DNA of 64,000 bases from Methylobacterium sp. NEAU K (GCF_030700285.1 NZ_JAUYZJ010000001.1:62001-126000); one strand, 5' to 3'. Numbered from the stretch's first letter, positions 8,914 through 17,338 are shown. The notes: a model not told the origin generated them from the sequence alone. A program made the numbers and translations.

Positions 8914-10029
8914 ATGGTCGAGACACCGGGCAGACCCATCTCCGGCGCTCCGGTGCGACTGGGTGCCAGCACGCGGCCTCGAGAGGCCCGGCGCGGGCGG
9001 GGCGCAACCGCCAATCCCACCGGCCGCTACGAGCCGACCCGGCGCGAGGCGTTCCACGACGATGGCTGGGAGGCCGACACACCCGCTCCCCTGCGCACGC
9101 AGGTCATCCCCGAGCGTGCGGCGCGGATCATCGCCCGCAACAGCTCGCCGGACATCCCGTTCGACCGGTCGATCAACCCGTATCGCGGCTGCGAGCACGG
9201 CTGCATCTACTGCTACGCGCGTCCGACGCACGCTTGGCTCGGCCTGTCGCCGGGGCTCGATTTCGAATCGCGGATCTTCACGAAGCCCGACGCCGCCCGG
9301 CTCCTGGCGCGCGAGATCGGTGCACCAGGCTACCGCCCGCAGACCATCGCGCTCGGCACTGCCACCGATCCTTACCAGCCGGTGGAGCGGGAGCACCGTA
9401 TCACCCGTGCCGTGCTGGAGGTGCTGCGGGAGACGCATCACCCTGTGGGCATCACCACGAAGTCCGACCTGGTGCTGCGCGATCTCGACATCCTGGCCGA
9501 GATGGCCGCGCTGAACCTGGTGCTCGTGGCGGTCTCGCTGCCGACCCTGGACCGGCGGCTCGCACGGCTCCTCGACCCCCGTGCGCCGGGGCCGGACAAG
9601 CGGCTCGCCGCGATGCGGCGCCTGAGCGAGGCGGGAGTGCCCGTGATGGTCAACCTCTCGCCGATCATCCCCGGGCTGACGGACCACGAGATCGAGGCCA
9701 TCCTCGCCCGGGCTCGGGAGAGCGGCGCGAGCCGCATCGGCCACGCCCTGCTGCGCCTCCCCGGCGAGGTCGCGGACCTCGTGGCGGACTGGTTCGCCGA
9801 GCACTACCCCGAGCGCAAGGCCCGGGCCTTCGCCCTGCTCACGCAGGCCAGGGGCGGCCGTGAGAACGATCCCCGCTTCGGCCATCGCTTCCGCGGCGAG
9901 GGCGCCTATGCCGAGATGATCGGGCAGAGGGTCCGCCTCGCGGGCGGCCGGCTCGGCTTCGCCTTCGGCCGGATGGACCTGAACCGGGAGGCCTTCCGCA
10001 AGCCGGGGGCGCAGCTCGCGCTGTTCTGA
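8914..10029 (+). CDS. PA0069-family radical SAM protein
   Basis: A 371-residue radical S-adenosylmethionine protein. The [4Fe-4S] ligands are in NPYRGCEHGCIYCYARPTH (Cys-X3-Cys-X2-Cys), near residue 90-100, inside a TIM-barrel domain that includes GTATDPYQPVE and VMVNLSPIIPGL. It belongs to the PA0069/Rv2578c group, related to spore photoproduct lyase, with no proven reaction. Start ATG at 8914 follows a GGGAG site; the frame is open well upstream but runs through parS and lacks family likeness. It has no operon partner. Confidence 0.85.
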   Translation: MVETPGRPISGAPVRLGASTRPREARRGRGATANPTGRYEPTRREAFHDDGWEADTPAPLRTQVIPERAARIIARNSSPDIPFDRSINPYRGCEHGCIYCYARPTHAWLGLSPGLDFESRIFTKPDAARLLAREIGAPGYRPQTIALGTATDPYQPVEREHRITRAVLEVLRETHHPVGITTKSDLVLRDLDILAEMAALNLVLVAVSLPTLDRRLARLLDPRAPGPDKRLAAMRRLSEAGVPVMVNLSPIIPGLTDHEIEAILARARESGASRIGHALLRLPGEVADLVADWFAEHYPERKARAFALLTQARGGRENDPRFGHRFRGEGAYAEMIGQRVRLAGGRLGFAFGRMDLNREAFRKPGAQLALF

Positions 10030-10070
10030 GGCGATGCCTCGGTCGGTTCGGCACGCGCGCACAGCGCGAC

Positions 10071-10128
10071 GGAAGACATTCGTCCGCGGATCCCGGGCCC
10101 ACTTCGCGGCCCCGGATGACGGGGGACG
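10071..10128. repeat. dispersed intergenic palindromic repeat, family B
   Basis: A short imperfect palindrome (ATTCGTCCGCGGATCCCGG to CTTCGCGGCCCCGGATGACG) between the radical SAM gene and rnhB. Copies of the same theme (CATTCCGGGGCCGCGAAGCGGAGCCCGGAATCC in outline) appear near 15558, 17484 and 61456. This is the REP-like pattern common between genes in Methylobacterium. Confidence 0.55.
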
Positions 10129-10132
10129 ATGA

Positions 10133-10846
10133 TCAGGCGCCGGTCCGCTTCTCGCGCTCGTGCGGGCAGACGGTTTTCAGATGCGATGGCGGTGATGCCG
10201 GTCCCTGACCGAAGCCCCGGGTGAAGCTGAGCCGATGGTGCGGGCTCCGGCCCAGGGTCATCAGGCCGGCCCGGTGGAGGGCCGTGCCGTAACCGACGTT
10301 GCGCTCCCAGCCGTAGCCGGGATGACGCACGGCGAGGCACCGCATCAGACGATCGCGAAACACCTTCGCGACGATCGAGGCGGCGGCGATCTGCGGCACG
10401 AGCCGGTCGCCGCCGATCACGGCCCGGCCCGGCAGGCCGGGCAGCGCGTCACGCCCGTCGACCAGGACCGGCGCCTCCAGGCCGAGGCGGGCAACCGCCC
10501 GCGCCATGGCGTCGAGGGTCGCCGCGCGGATATTGATGCGGTCGATCAGCGCCCGGGAGCCCGCCGCCACGGCGACGCGGGCATGGGTGCGGATCAGCGG
10601 TGCCAGCCGCTCGCGGATCGGCTCGGGGACACGCTTGCTGTCGTCCAACGCGGCGAGCAGGGCGGGCGGGATCGCCGCGGGGTCGAACCAGACCGCGGCC
10701 ACCACCACGGGGCCGCTGAGGGCGCCGCGCCCGACCTCGTCGCAGCCGATGGCCACGGGGTAATCCGCGGCGCGGCCCGGATCGAAGGGAAGAGCGGCGA
10801 CGGGCGGCGCCCTCCTGGCCGGCGGCGTTCTCTTGACGGGCGACAT
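10133..10846 (-). CDS. rnhB: ribonuclease HII
   Basis: A 237-residue RNase HII, which removes RNA from RNA-DNA hybrids and starts ribonucleotide excision. The catalytic start block CDEVGRGALSGPVVVAA carries the Asp-Glu pair, LVDGRDALPG the next acidic residue, and IAAASIVAKVFRDRLM the conserved C-terminal helix. A strong GGAGG site precedes the ATG at 10846. The first 25 residues are a basic, proline-rich extension. It is downstream of the glycosyltransferase gene with a 38-bp gap and may be co-transcribed. Confidence 0.93.
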   Translation of the reverse strand: MSPVKRTPPARRAPPVAALPFDPGRAADYPVAIGCDEVGRGALSGPVVVAAVWFDPAAIPPALLAALDDSKRVPEPIRERLAPLIRTHARVAVAAGSRALIDRINIRAATLDAMARAVARLGLEAPVLVDGRDALPGLPGRAVIGGDRLVPQIAAASIVAKVFRDRLMRCLAVRHPGYGWERNVGYGTALHRAGLMTLGRSPHHRLSFTRGFGQGPASPPSHLKTVCPHEREKRTGA

Positions 10847-10884
10847 GGCGCCCTCCTGCCATCCCCAGCCGTTCCCGTCACCGG

Positions 10885-11943
10885 TCAGGCTGCGTTCCGG
10901 TTCCTCGGCGGCGTCTCCCGCTCGCCGCCATGCGCCGCGATGATGTTGCCGAAGAACTGGCCTGCGCTCACGTCCCAGCCGCAGCGCAGGGCCTCCTGCC
11001 GGCACTCGGCCCGCGACAGATCGAGCGCGGCGAGCGCCGCCGCGCGCAGGTCGCGATCGAGGACGCCCACGCGGGCCCCGCCGACCACGTCGTTGGGTCC
11101 GGGGACCGGGAAGGCCGCGACCGGCAGGCCGCAGGCCAGGGCCTCCAACAAGACGATGCCGAACGTGTCTGTGAGGCTCGGGAACACGAAGGCGTCGCAG
11201 GCGGCGTAGATGGCCGAGAGGTCGGCCCCCGTCCGGGTCCCGAGGAAGCGCGCTCCGGGCGCCAGCCCCTGCAGCCGCGCCCGGTCCGGCCCGTCGCCGA
11301 CCACGACCTTCGTGCCGGGCAGGTCGAGGCCCAGGAAGGCCGCCACGTTCTTCTCCACGGCCAACCGGCCGACATACAGGAACAGCGGCCGCGGCAGCCC
11401 GGTCAGTTCCGCTGGCGGCGCGTCCTCCGGAGCGGCCGGCCGGAACCGATCGGTGTCGACCCCGCGTGTCCAGCGCATCAGCCGTGTGAAGCCCCGGCCC
11501 GAAAGCTCCGCCTGGAGCGAGGCGGTGCTGACCATGGTGCCGCGGGCCGCGCCGTGGAACCGGCGCAGATACGCGTAGGACCACGCCTCCGGCACCGGGG
11601 CGCGGGCGGCGAGATACTCGGGAAATCGCGTGTGATAGCTCGTGGTGAAGGGCAGGTCGTGAGCCAGGCAGTGCCGCCGCGCCGCGAGGCCCACGGGCCC
11701 CTCGGTGGCGATGTGGACATGGCTCGGGCGCTCCGCCGTCCAGCGTGCCGCCACCCGCTCCCGCCCGGCATAGGCGAGGCGGATCTCGGGGTAGCCCGGC
11801 AGGGGCAGCGAGCGGAAATCGGCCACCGACAGCAGCGCAGTCTCGAAGCCGTGCGCCGGAGCCCGGCGGACCATCTGCTCCAGGGAGCGCACCACGCCGT
11901 TGATCTGGGGATGCCAAGCGTCGCTGGCGATGAGGAGCTTCAC
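10885..11943 (-). CDS. GT4 glycosyltransferase, Agt-like lipid glycosyltransferase candidate
   Basis: A 352-residue GT-B fold enzyme. The N-terminal part has the acceptor-side pattern (SDAWHPQINGVVRSLEQM, TEGPVGLAARRHC, TSYHTRFPEY), and the C-terminal part the donor site (FLYVGRLAVEKN, VGDGP, FVFPSLTDTFGIVLLEALACGLPVAA). GTG at 11943 is chosen; the stop of the upstream metallophosphoesterase is 10 bp away, so the two form an operon. In other Alphaproteobacteria a PlcP phospholipase C and an Agt glycosyltransferase make glycolipids in place of phospholipids under phosphate shortage; this pair resembles them. That assignment is inference from neighbourhood and family likeness. Confidence 0.82.
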   Translation of the reverse strand: MKLLIASDAWHPQINGVVRSLEQMVRRAPAHGFETALLSVADFRSLPLPGYPEIRLAYAGRERVAARWTAERPSHVHIATEGPVGLAARRHCLAHDLPFTTSYHTRFPEYLAARAPVPEAWSYAYLRRFHGAARGTMVSTASLQAELSGRGFTRLMRWTRGVDTDRFRPAAPEDAPPAELTGLPRPLFLYVGRLAVEKNVAAFLGLDLPGTKVVVGDGPDRARLQGLAPGARFLGTRTGADLSAIYAACDAFVFPSLTDTFGIVLLEALACGLPVAAFPVPGPNDVVGGARVGVLDRDLRAAALAALDLSRAECRQEALRCGWDVSAGQFFGNIIAAHGGERETPPRNRNAA

Positions 11944-11953
11944 GCGCGGCCCC

Positions 11954-12769
11954 TCACGCCACCGCGCGCCGGCCCGACACCGCCCGCGGCGCGGCCTCGG
12001 TCTCGCGGGCCCGCAGGATGCTGGGGTAGTGCAGCACCTCGATGCGGCCGTCGTAATGCTCCACCAGACCGGTGCAGGATTCCACCCAGTCACCGGTGTT
12101 GAGATAGCGCAGCTCCCCGATAGGCCGGTCGGCGGCGTGGTGGATGTGGCCGCAGATCACCCCGTCGGTCTGCTGGCGACGAGCCTCGTCGGCCAGAATG
12201 GTCTCGAACCGGCCGATGAAGCTCACGGCGTTCTTCACCCGCAGCTTCGCCCAGGCGGAGAGCGACCAGTAGGACAGCCCGAGGCGCCGCCGCCCCTTGT
12301 TGATCAGCGTATTCAGGCTCAGCGCCAGCGTGTAGGCGCCGTCGCCGAGATGGGCGAGCCAGGGCGAGTGGCGCACGACCATGTCGAACTGGTCGCCATG
12401 GATCACGAGGTAGCGGAGGCCGTCGGCCGCGTCGTGGATCGCCGTCTCGGCAATCTCGATGCCGCCGAAGTTCATGCCGACGTAGTCGCGCAGGAATTCG
12501 TCGTGATTGCCCGGGAGGTAGACGATCCGCGCGCCCTTGCGAACCTTGCGCAGGAGCTTCTGCACCACGTCATTGTGCTCTTGCGGCCAGTACCAGCCGG
12601 AGCGCAGCTGCCAGCCGTCGACGATGTCGCCCACGAGGTAGATCGTGTCGGCGTCGTAATCCCTCAGGAAGGACAGCAGCAGCCCGGCCTGGCAGCCGCG
12701 CGTACCGAGATGCAGATCGGACAGGAACAGAGTCCGGACCCGGACCGGCATCTCCTCATCCTCGGCCAC
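11954..12769 (-). CDS. PlcP-like metallophosphoesterase (annotated elsewhere as LpxH-like)
   Basis: A 271-residue calcineurin-type metallophosphoesterase. All metal-binding blocks are visible: SDLHLG, YLVGDIVDGW, PGNHDE, HGDQFD and CGHIHHA. The segments QLRSGWYWPQEHNDVVQKLLRK and LNTGDWVESCTGLVEHYDG are, as I remember it, typical of the PlcP phospholipase C group (Sinorhizobium type) rather than of true LpxH. PlcP removes phospholipid head groups to yield diacylglycerol for glycolipid synthesis; the glycosyltransferase 10 bp downstream would use it. GTG at 12769 has a GGGAGGA site; ATG at 12751 is an alternative. True UDP-diacylglucosamine hydrolase activity cannot be excluded. Confidence 0.82.
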   Translation of the reverse strand: MAEDEEMPVRVRTLFLSDLHLGTRGCQAGLLLSFLRDYDADTIYLVGDIVDGWQLRSGWYWPQEHNDVVQKLLRKVRKGARIVYLPGNHDEFLRDYVGMNFGGIEIAETAIHDAADGLRYLVIHGDQFDMVVRHSPWLAHLGDGAYTLALSLNTLINKGRRRLGLSYWSLSAWAKLRVKNAVSFIGRFETILADEARRQQTDGVICGHIHHAADRPIGELRYLNTGDWVESCTGLVEHYDGRIEVLHYPSILRARETEAAPRAVSGRRAVA

Positions 12770-13284
12770 GTCATCCTCCCGGCGGTCGAACGGTACCGGG
12801 ATCCAGAGCGCGATCACGTCTCAGTTTGATGACGCGCGCCTCGGGCGCGTGCCGGCATCCGGGTGCGCTGCGGCGAAGCCTTTCAACCGGGGATCGCCGT
12901 CGTTGCGCCGCACAAAAAATTTTTTTGCCAAGTTACGGAAGTTTTTCCGGTTTTCCTTTCGATCCTCGCCGCCTCATAATACCAGAGGACTGGCGGCTCG
13001 GCATGAGCTGGGCCGGGCGTAGACAGGAAGGCGGCGAGGACGGCCCTGGGGCCGTCGGACGGGACGGCATTTCGGAGGCGACCGGCGCGCGGGGGCGTGC
13101 CGCGACGCGAGCGGCGTGAGGCCGCCTGCCGCTCCGCAGCGCCCCCCGATCCACGGAAGAGGATGGCGTTCGGGGATGCGCGGCGCGAGCCGCGGCCGCC
13201 GACGTCGGGCCGACTCGCGAGGACGCTTGGACAACCCGGCGCGGGTTCATGCCCGCGCGCAATGAACTATTCGGAGGAAACATC
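12770..13284 (+). promoter_or_regulatory. divergent promoter region and long leader of the serine-cycle cluster
   Basis: About 515 bp without a gene. The left part is the promoter side of the metallophosphoesterase operon and holds a weak Pho-box-like pair at 12818-12835. Around 12911-12960 there is an unusual A/T-rich run (AAAAAATTTTTTT) in otherwise GC-rich DNA, followed by CATAAT at 12975-12980, a possible -10. From about 13000 to 13284 it is a GC-rich leader ending in a GGAGG ribosome site before sga. In Methylobacterium extorquens the LysR-type regulator QscR controls sga; I did not identify its site with confidence. Confidence 0.5.
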
Positions 13285-14493
13285 ATGGCCGCAAACCGGC
13301 GCCCCGGTCGCAATCATCTCTTCATCCCGGGTCCCACCAACATCCCGGATCGGGTGCTGCGCGCGATGCACGTGCCGTCCGAGGATCATCGCTCGCCGAG
13401 CTTCCCCGATCTGGTGAAGCCGCTGTTCCAGGACACCAAGATGGTGTTCGGCTCGACCAACGGGACGATCATCCTGTTCCCGTCCTCCGGCACCGGCATC
13501 TGGGAATCGGCCCTCTCCAACACCCTGTGCCGTGGCGACACGGTGCTGACCGCCCGCTACGGCCAGTTCAGCCATCTGTGGGTCGACATGGCCCAGCGGC
13601 TCGGCCTCGAGGTCATCGTCCAGGACGAGGAGTGGGGCACCGGCGCCGATCCGCAGAAGATCGAGGAGGCCCTGCGGGCCGACAAGGATCACAAGATCAA
13701 GGCCGTCATGGTCGTCCACAACGAGACCGCCACCGGCGTCACCAGCGACATCGGCGCGGTGCGCAAGGCGATCGACGCGGCCGGCCACCCGGCGCTGCTG
13801 TTCGTCGACGGCATCTCGTCGATCGGCTCGCTGCCGTTCAAGATGGACGAGTGGAAGGTCGACTGCGCCATCGCGGGCTCGCAGAAGGGCTTCATGCTCC
13901 CCGCCGGCCTCGGCCTGATCTGCATCAGCCCCAAGGCGCTCAAGATCGCCGAGGGGGGAGCTGGCCGCAACGACCGGCTCGGCCACGTCTATTTCGCCTG
14001 GAAGGACCAGCTCACCACCAACGCCACCGGCTACTTCCCCTACACGCCGGCGCTGCCGCTGCTCTACGGCCTGCGCGAGGCGCTGGAGATCGTGAAGGAG
14101 GAGGGGCTGGAGAACATCTACCACCGCCATCACGTGCTCGCCGAGGCGACCCGCCAGGCGGTGGCGGCCTGGGGCCTCAAGCCCTGCGCCAAGGCGCCGA
14201 AGTGGAACTCCGACACGGTCACGGCGATCCTGGTGCCGGAGGGCGTCGATGCCGCCAAGGTCATTACCCACGCCTATGAGCGCTACAACCTGTCTCTCGG
14301 CAGCGGCCTGTCCAAAGTCGCCGGCAAGGTGTTCCGCATCGGCCATATCGGTGACCTCAACGAGTTGTCGCTGCTGGGCGCCATCGCGGGCGCCGAGATG
14401 GCGCTGCTCGATTGCGGCGTGAAGGTCACGCCGGGCTCCGGCGTCGCCGCCGCGTCGAGCTACCTGCGCGAGAATCCGCTGCACAAGGCGTGA
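13285..14493 (+). CDS. sgaA: serine-glyoxylate aminotransferase
   Basis: A 402-residue fold-type I PLP enzyme that transfers the amino group of serine to glyoxylate, giving hydroxypyruvate and glycine, the entry step of the serine cycle. The N-terminus (NHLFIPGPTNIPDRVLRAM) is typical, SSGTGIWESAL binds the cofactor phosphate, VDGISSIGSLPF holds the PLP-ring Asp, and the Schiff-base Lys is in AGSQKGFMLPAGLG near residue 200. ATG at 13285 has a textbook GGAGG site 7 bp upstream. It is the first gene of the cluster and its product feeds HprA directly. Confidence 0.96.
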   Translation: MAANRRPGRNHLFIPGPTNIPDRVLRAMHVPSEDHRSPSFPDLVKPLFQDTKMVFGSTNGTIILFPSSGTGIWESALSNTLCRGDTVLTARYGQFSHLWVDMAQRLGLEVIVQDEEWGTGADPQKIEEALRADKDHKIKAVMVVHNETATGVTSDIGAVRKAIDAAGHPALLFVDGISSIGSLPFKMDEWKVDCAIAGSQKGFMLPAGLGLICISPKALKIAEGGAGRNDRLGHVYFAWKDQLTTNATGYFPYTPALPLLYGLREALEIVKEEGLENIYHRHHVLAEATRQAVAAWGLKPCAKAPKWNSDTVTAILVPEGVDAAKVITHAYERYNLSLGSGLSKVAGKVFRIGHIGDLNELSLLGAIAGAEMALLDCGVKVTPGSGVAAASSYLRENPLHKA

Positions 14494-14505
14494 ACTCTGC
14501 ACGCT

Positions 14506-14541
14506 GCCGAGGCGGGATCGGGTTGCCGGCCCCGCCTCGGC
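14506..14541 (+). other. 11-bp inverted repeat between sga and hprA
   Basis: GCCGAGGCGGG at 14506-14516 is exactly complementary to CCCGCCTCGGC at 14531-14541, with a 14-nt loop. It lies 13 bp after the sga stop and has no following T run, so it is not a standard terminator; it may stabilise the sga mRNA end, mark a processing site, or reduce read-through into hprA. Confidence 0.6.
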
Positions 14542-14596
14542 GCGCAAGTAAGAACAAGAATCCCGAGGAAGCAGCCCGTCGCCCGAGAGGGGATCT

Positions 14597-15538
14597 ATGA
14601 CCAAGAAGATCGTGTTCCTGGACCGCGAGTCCCTCGACGCGACGGTCCGCCCGTTCGAATTCCCGCACGAATACGTCGAGTACGAGTCGACCTGGACGCC
14701 GGAGGACACGGTGTCCCGGCTGCAGGGCGCGGAGATCGCGCTGATCAACAAGGTCCCGATGCGGGCCGAGACGCTGAAGCAGCTCCCCGACCTGAAGCTG
14801 ATCGCAGTGGCCGCCACCGGCACCGACGTGGTCGACAAGGCTCAGGCCAAGGCCCAGGGCATCACGGTCGTCAACATCCGCAACTACGCGTTCAACACCG
14901 TGCCGGAGCACGTGATCGGGCTGATGTTCGCCCTGCGCCGGGCGATCGTGCCCTACGCGAACTCGGTGCGGCGCGGCGATTGGGCCAAGTCCACGCAGTT
15001 CTGCTACTTCGACTACCCGATCTACGACATCGCCGGCTCGACGCTCGGCATCGTCGGCTACGGAGCGCTCGGCAAGGCCATCGGCAAACGCGCCGAGGCT
15101 TTGGGCATGAAGGTCATCGCCTACGACGTGTTCCCGCAGGACGGCCTCGTCGATTTCGAGACGATCCTCACGCAATCCGACGTGATCACCCTGCACGTGC
15201 CGCTCACCCCCGACACCAAGGGCATGATCGGCGCGGCCGAGCTGAAGAAGATGAAGAAGCGCGCCATCCTCATCAACACGGCCCGGGGCGGGCTCGTGGA
15301 TGAGGCGGCGCTGCTGGCCGCGCTCAAGGACGGCACCATCGCGGGCGCTGGCTTCGACGTGGTGGCGCAGGAGCCGCCGAAAGACGGCAACATCCTGTGC
15401 GAGGCCGACCTGCCGAACCTGATCGTGACGCCGCACGTGGCCTGGGCCAGCAAGGAGGCGATGCAGATCCTGGCCGACCAGCTCGTCGACAACGTCGAGG
15501 CCTTCGTCGCCGGCAAGCCGCAGAACGTCGTCGAGTAG
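14597..15538 (+). CDS. hprA: hydroxypyruvate reductase (NAD(P)H)
   Basis: A 313-residue D-2-hydroxyacid dehydrogenase that reduces hydroxypyruvate to D-glycerate in the serine cycle. The nucleotide-binding motif is TLGIVGYGALGKAIGKRAEALG near residue 150, the catalytic Arg is in NTARGGLVDEAALL, the Glu in the VAQEPP segment and the catalytic His in VTPHVAWASKEAM. Length matches the characterised Methylobacterium enzyme. It is 103 bp downstream of sga with its own ribosome site (GAGAGGGG). Confidence 0.96.
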   Translation: MTKKIVFLDRESLDATVRPFEFPHEYVEYESTWTPEDTVSRLQGAEIALINKVPMRAETLKQLPDLKLIAVAATGTDVVDKAQAKAQGITVVNIRNYAFNTVPEHVIGLMFALRRAIVPYANSVRRGDWAKSTQFCYFDYPIYDIAGSTLGIVGYGALGKAIGKRAEALGMKVIAYDVFPQDGLVDFETILTQSDVITLHVPLTPDTKGMIGAAELKKMKKRAILINTARGGLVDEAALLAALKDGTIAGAGFDVVAQEPPKDGNILCEADLPNLIVTPHVAWASKEAMQILADQLVDNVEAFVAGKPQNVVE

Positions 15539-15557
15539 GCGCGACGCCGAGTTTTAC

Positions 15558-15680
15558 GCGCCGACATTCCGGGGCGCCACCGGTGCGCCGGGAATCCAGA
15601 GCCGCCGACGGTGCAGGCTGAGAACCACCTGAGCATCTGGATTCCGGGCTCCGCTTCGCGGCCCCGGAAAGACGGATGAC
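15558..15680. repeat. dispersed palindromic repeat, family B, inside the serine-cycle cluster
   Basis: Fills most of the 187-bp gap between hprA and mtdA. The left end (CATTCCGGGGCGCC, GGCGCCACCGGTGCGCCGGG) and right end (GGATTCCGGGCTCCGC, TTCGCGGCCCCGGAAAGACG) form nested complementary arms. It resembles the elements near 10071, 17484 and 61456. Its hairpins could separate the sga-hprA messages from mtdA-fch. Confidence 0.6.
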
Positions 15681-15725
15681 GGTCTTTAAAACCCATGATG
15701 CCCGACCCGGGCCGAGGTAGGAAAC

Positions 15726-16586
15726 ATGAAGAAGCTGCTGTTCCTGTTCGACACCGATCCGATGCCGAACGTGTTCGACACGGTCGTCGGCTACGACGGC
15801 GGCGCCGATCACATCACCGGCTACGGCAGCGTGACGCCCGAGAACGTGGGCGCGCTGGTCGACGGCACGATCTACACCCGCGGCGGTTCCGAGAAGAAGT
15901 CGACGGCGATCTTCGTCGGCGGCGGCAGCATGGCGGCGGGCGAGGAGCTGTTCACGGCCGTCAAGAAGCGGTTCTTCGGCCCGTTCCGGGTGTCGTGCAT
16001 GCTGGATTCCAACGGCTCCAACACCACCGCCGCGGCGGGCGTGGCGCTGGTGGCCAAGGCCGCGGGCTCGCTCCAGGGCAAGCGTGCGGTCGTGCTGGCC
16101 GGCACCGGTCCGGTCGGCATGCGCTCGGCGGCACTGCTCGCCGGCGAGGGCGCCGAGGTGACGATCGCCGGGCGCGCGCTGGACAAGACGCAGGCGGCCG
16201 CGGACGCGATCAACAAGCGCTTCAAGGTCACCGTGAAGGCGGCCGCGACGCCGGACGAGGCCTCCCGGGTGGCCCTCGTGAAGGGCACGAACCTCGTGTT
16301 CACGGCGGGCGCCATCGGGGTCGAGCTGCTGCCGGAGGCGGCCTGGGCCGGGGATTCTGCGATCGAGTTCGTCGCCGACTACAACGCCCAGCCCCCGACC
16401 GGCATCGGCGGCATCGACGTGATGGACAAGGGCAAGGATCGGCACGGCAAGAAGGCGTTCGGCGCCCTGGGCATCGGCGGGCTGAAGCTCAAGCTGCATC
16501 GGGCCTGTGTCGGCCAGCTCTTCGAGAGCACCGAGCAGGTGCTCGACGCCGAGGAGATCTACGCGCTCGCCAAGTCGATGGCCTGA
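15726..16586 (+). CDS. mtdA: NADP-dependent methylene-H4MPT/methylene-H4F dehydrogenase
   Basis: A 286-residue MtdA, oxidising methylene-tetrahydrofolate (and methylene-tetrahydromethanopterin) with NADP. In methylotrophic growth it runs toward methylene-H4F to supply serine hydroxymethyltransferase. The N-terminus (MKKLLFLFDTDPMPNVFDTV) and the NADP Rossmann loop (VVLAGTGPVGMRSAALLA, near residue 120) are as in the characterised enzyme. ATG at 15726; followed 14 bp later by fch, whose product catalyses the next step. Confidence 0.95.
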   Translation: MKKLLFLFDTDPMPNVFDTVVGYDGGADHITGYGSVTPENVGALVDGTIYTRGGSEKKSTAIFVGGGSMAAGEELFTAVKKRFFGPFRVSCMLDSNGSNTTAAAGVALVAKAAGSLQGKRAVVLAGTGPVGMRSAALLAGEGAEVTIAGRALDKTQAAADAINKRFKVTVKAAATPDEASRVALVKGTNLVFTAGAIGVELLPEAAWAGDSAIEFVADYNAQPPTGIGGIDVMDKGKDRHGKKAFGALGIGGLKLKLHRACVGQLFESTEQVLDAEEIYALAKSMA

Positions 16587-16600
16587 CCCGGGAGAGGCCC

Positions 16601-17242
16601 ATGACGGATCGCAACGCGCCCGAGACCGAGACCATCCAGACGTTCCTCACGGAGCTGGCGAGCGCCAACCCGACCCCCGGCGGCGGGGGCGCGGCAGCGA
16701 TCTCCGGCGCCATGGGCGCGGCGCTGGTCTCGATGGTCTGCAACCTGACTATCGGCAAGAAGAAGTACGCTGAGGTCGAGGCCGATCTGAAGGACGTGCT
16801 GGCCCGGTCCGAAGGCCTGCGGGTCGTACTCACCGGCATGATCGGCGAGGACGTCCAGGCCTTCGACGCGGTCATGGGCGCCTACGGTCTGCCCAAGGCC
16901 ACCGACGAGGAGAAGGCGGCGCGCGCCGAGAGGATCCAGGCCGCGCTCAAGACGGCGACCGACGTGCCGCTCGCCTGCTGCCGGGCCTGCCGGACCGTGA
17001 TCGACCTCGCCGCGATCACGGCCGAGAAGGGCAACCTCAACGTCGTGTCGGACGCCGGCGTAGCGGTTCTCTCGGCCTATGCCGGCCTGCGCAGCGCGGC
17101 CCTCAACGTCTACGTCAACGCCAAGGGGATCGAAGACCGGGAGTTCGCCGACGAACGCCTGCAGGAGCTGGAAAGCCTGCTCGCCGACGCCGGCGCACTC
17201 ACCGAGAAGGTCTATGCGGTGGTGAAGGACAAGGTGAACTGA
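16601..17242 (+). CDS. fch: methenyltetrahydrofolate cyclohydrolase
   Basis: A 213-residue cyclodeaminase/cyclohydrolase-fold enzyme that interconverts 5,10-methenyl-H4F and 10-formyl-H4F, the step between formate activation and MtdA. The glycine-rich start (ANPTPGGGGAAAISGAMGAALVSMV) is the folate-binding signature, and GNLNVVSDAGVAVLSAYAGLRSA is the conserved helix with its Asp. It follows mtdA by 14 bp with a GGGAGAGG site, so both are surely co-transcribed. Unrelated in fold to the bifunctional FolD. Confidence 0.95.
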   Translation: MTDRNAPETETIQTFLTELASANPTPGGGGAAAISGAMGAALVSMVCNLTIGKKKYAEVEADLKDVLARSEGLRVVLTGMIGEDVQAFDAVMGAYGLPKATDEEKAARAERIQAALKTATDVPLACCRACRTVIDLAAITAEKGNLNVVSDAGVAVLSAYAGLRSAALNVYVNAKGIEDREFADERLQELESLLADAGALTEKVYAVVKDKVN

Positions 17243-17251
17243 GACCGGTGC

Positions 17252-17277
17252 CGGCGGCGGGTTGAATCGCGCCGCCG
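17252..17277 (+). terminator. GC-rich hairpin after fch
   Basis: CGGCGGCG (17252-17259) pairs with CGCCGCCG (17270-17277) across a 10-nt loop, starting 9 bp after the fch stop. There is no T run. It may end or stabilise the mtdA-fch message before the independent mtkA promoter region. Confidence 0.4.
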
Positions 17278-17338
17278 CTCTCCCTCCCCCCCTCTGCGGG
17301 GGTGGGGCCTCGCGTCAGCGAGGGTCGGGAGAGGAGAG
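17277..17338. repeat. dispersed hairpin repeat, family A (copy 1)
   Basis: A double hairpin: CCCTCCCCC...TCTGCGGGGG and CCTCGC-GTCA-GCGAGG, flanked by CTCTCC/GGAGAG. The same CCCTCCCCCCTCTGCGGGG core recurs at 19818, 22797 and 47980. Its position directly after fch adds a further barrier to read-through. Confidence 0.6.

Noticed and set aside
13267..14838. 523-residue minus-strand frame opposite sga
   Set aside because: The plus strand encodes a full-length aminotransferase with all catalytic residues.
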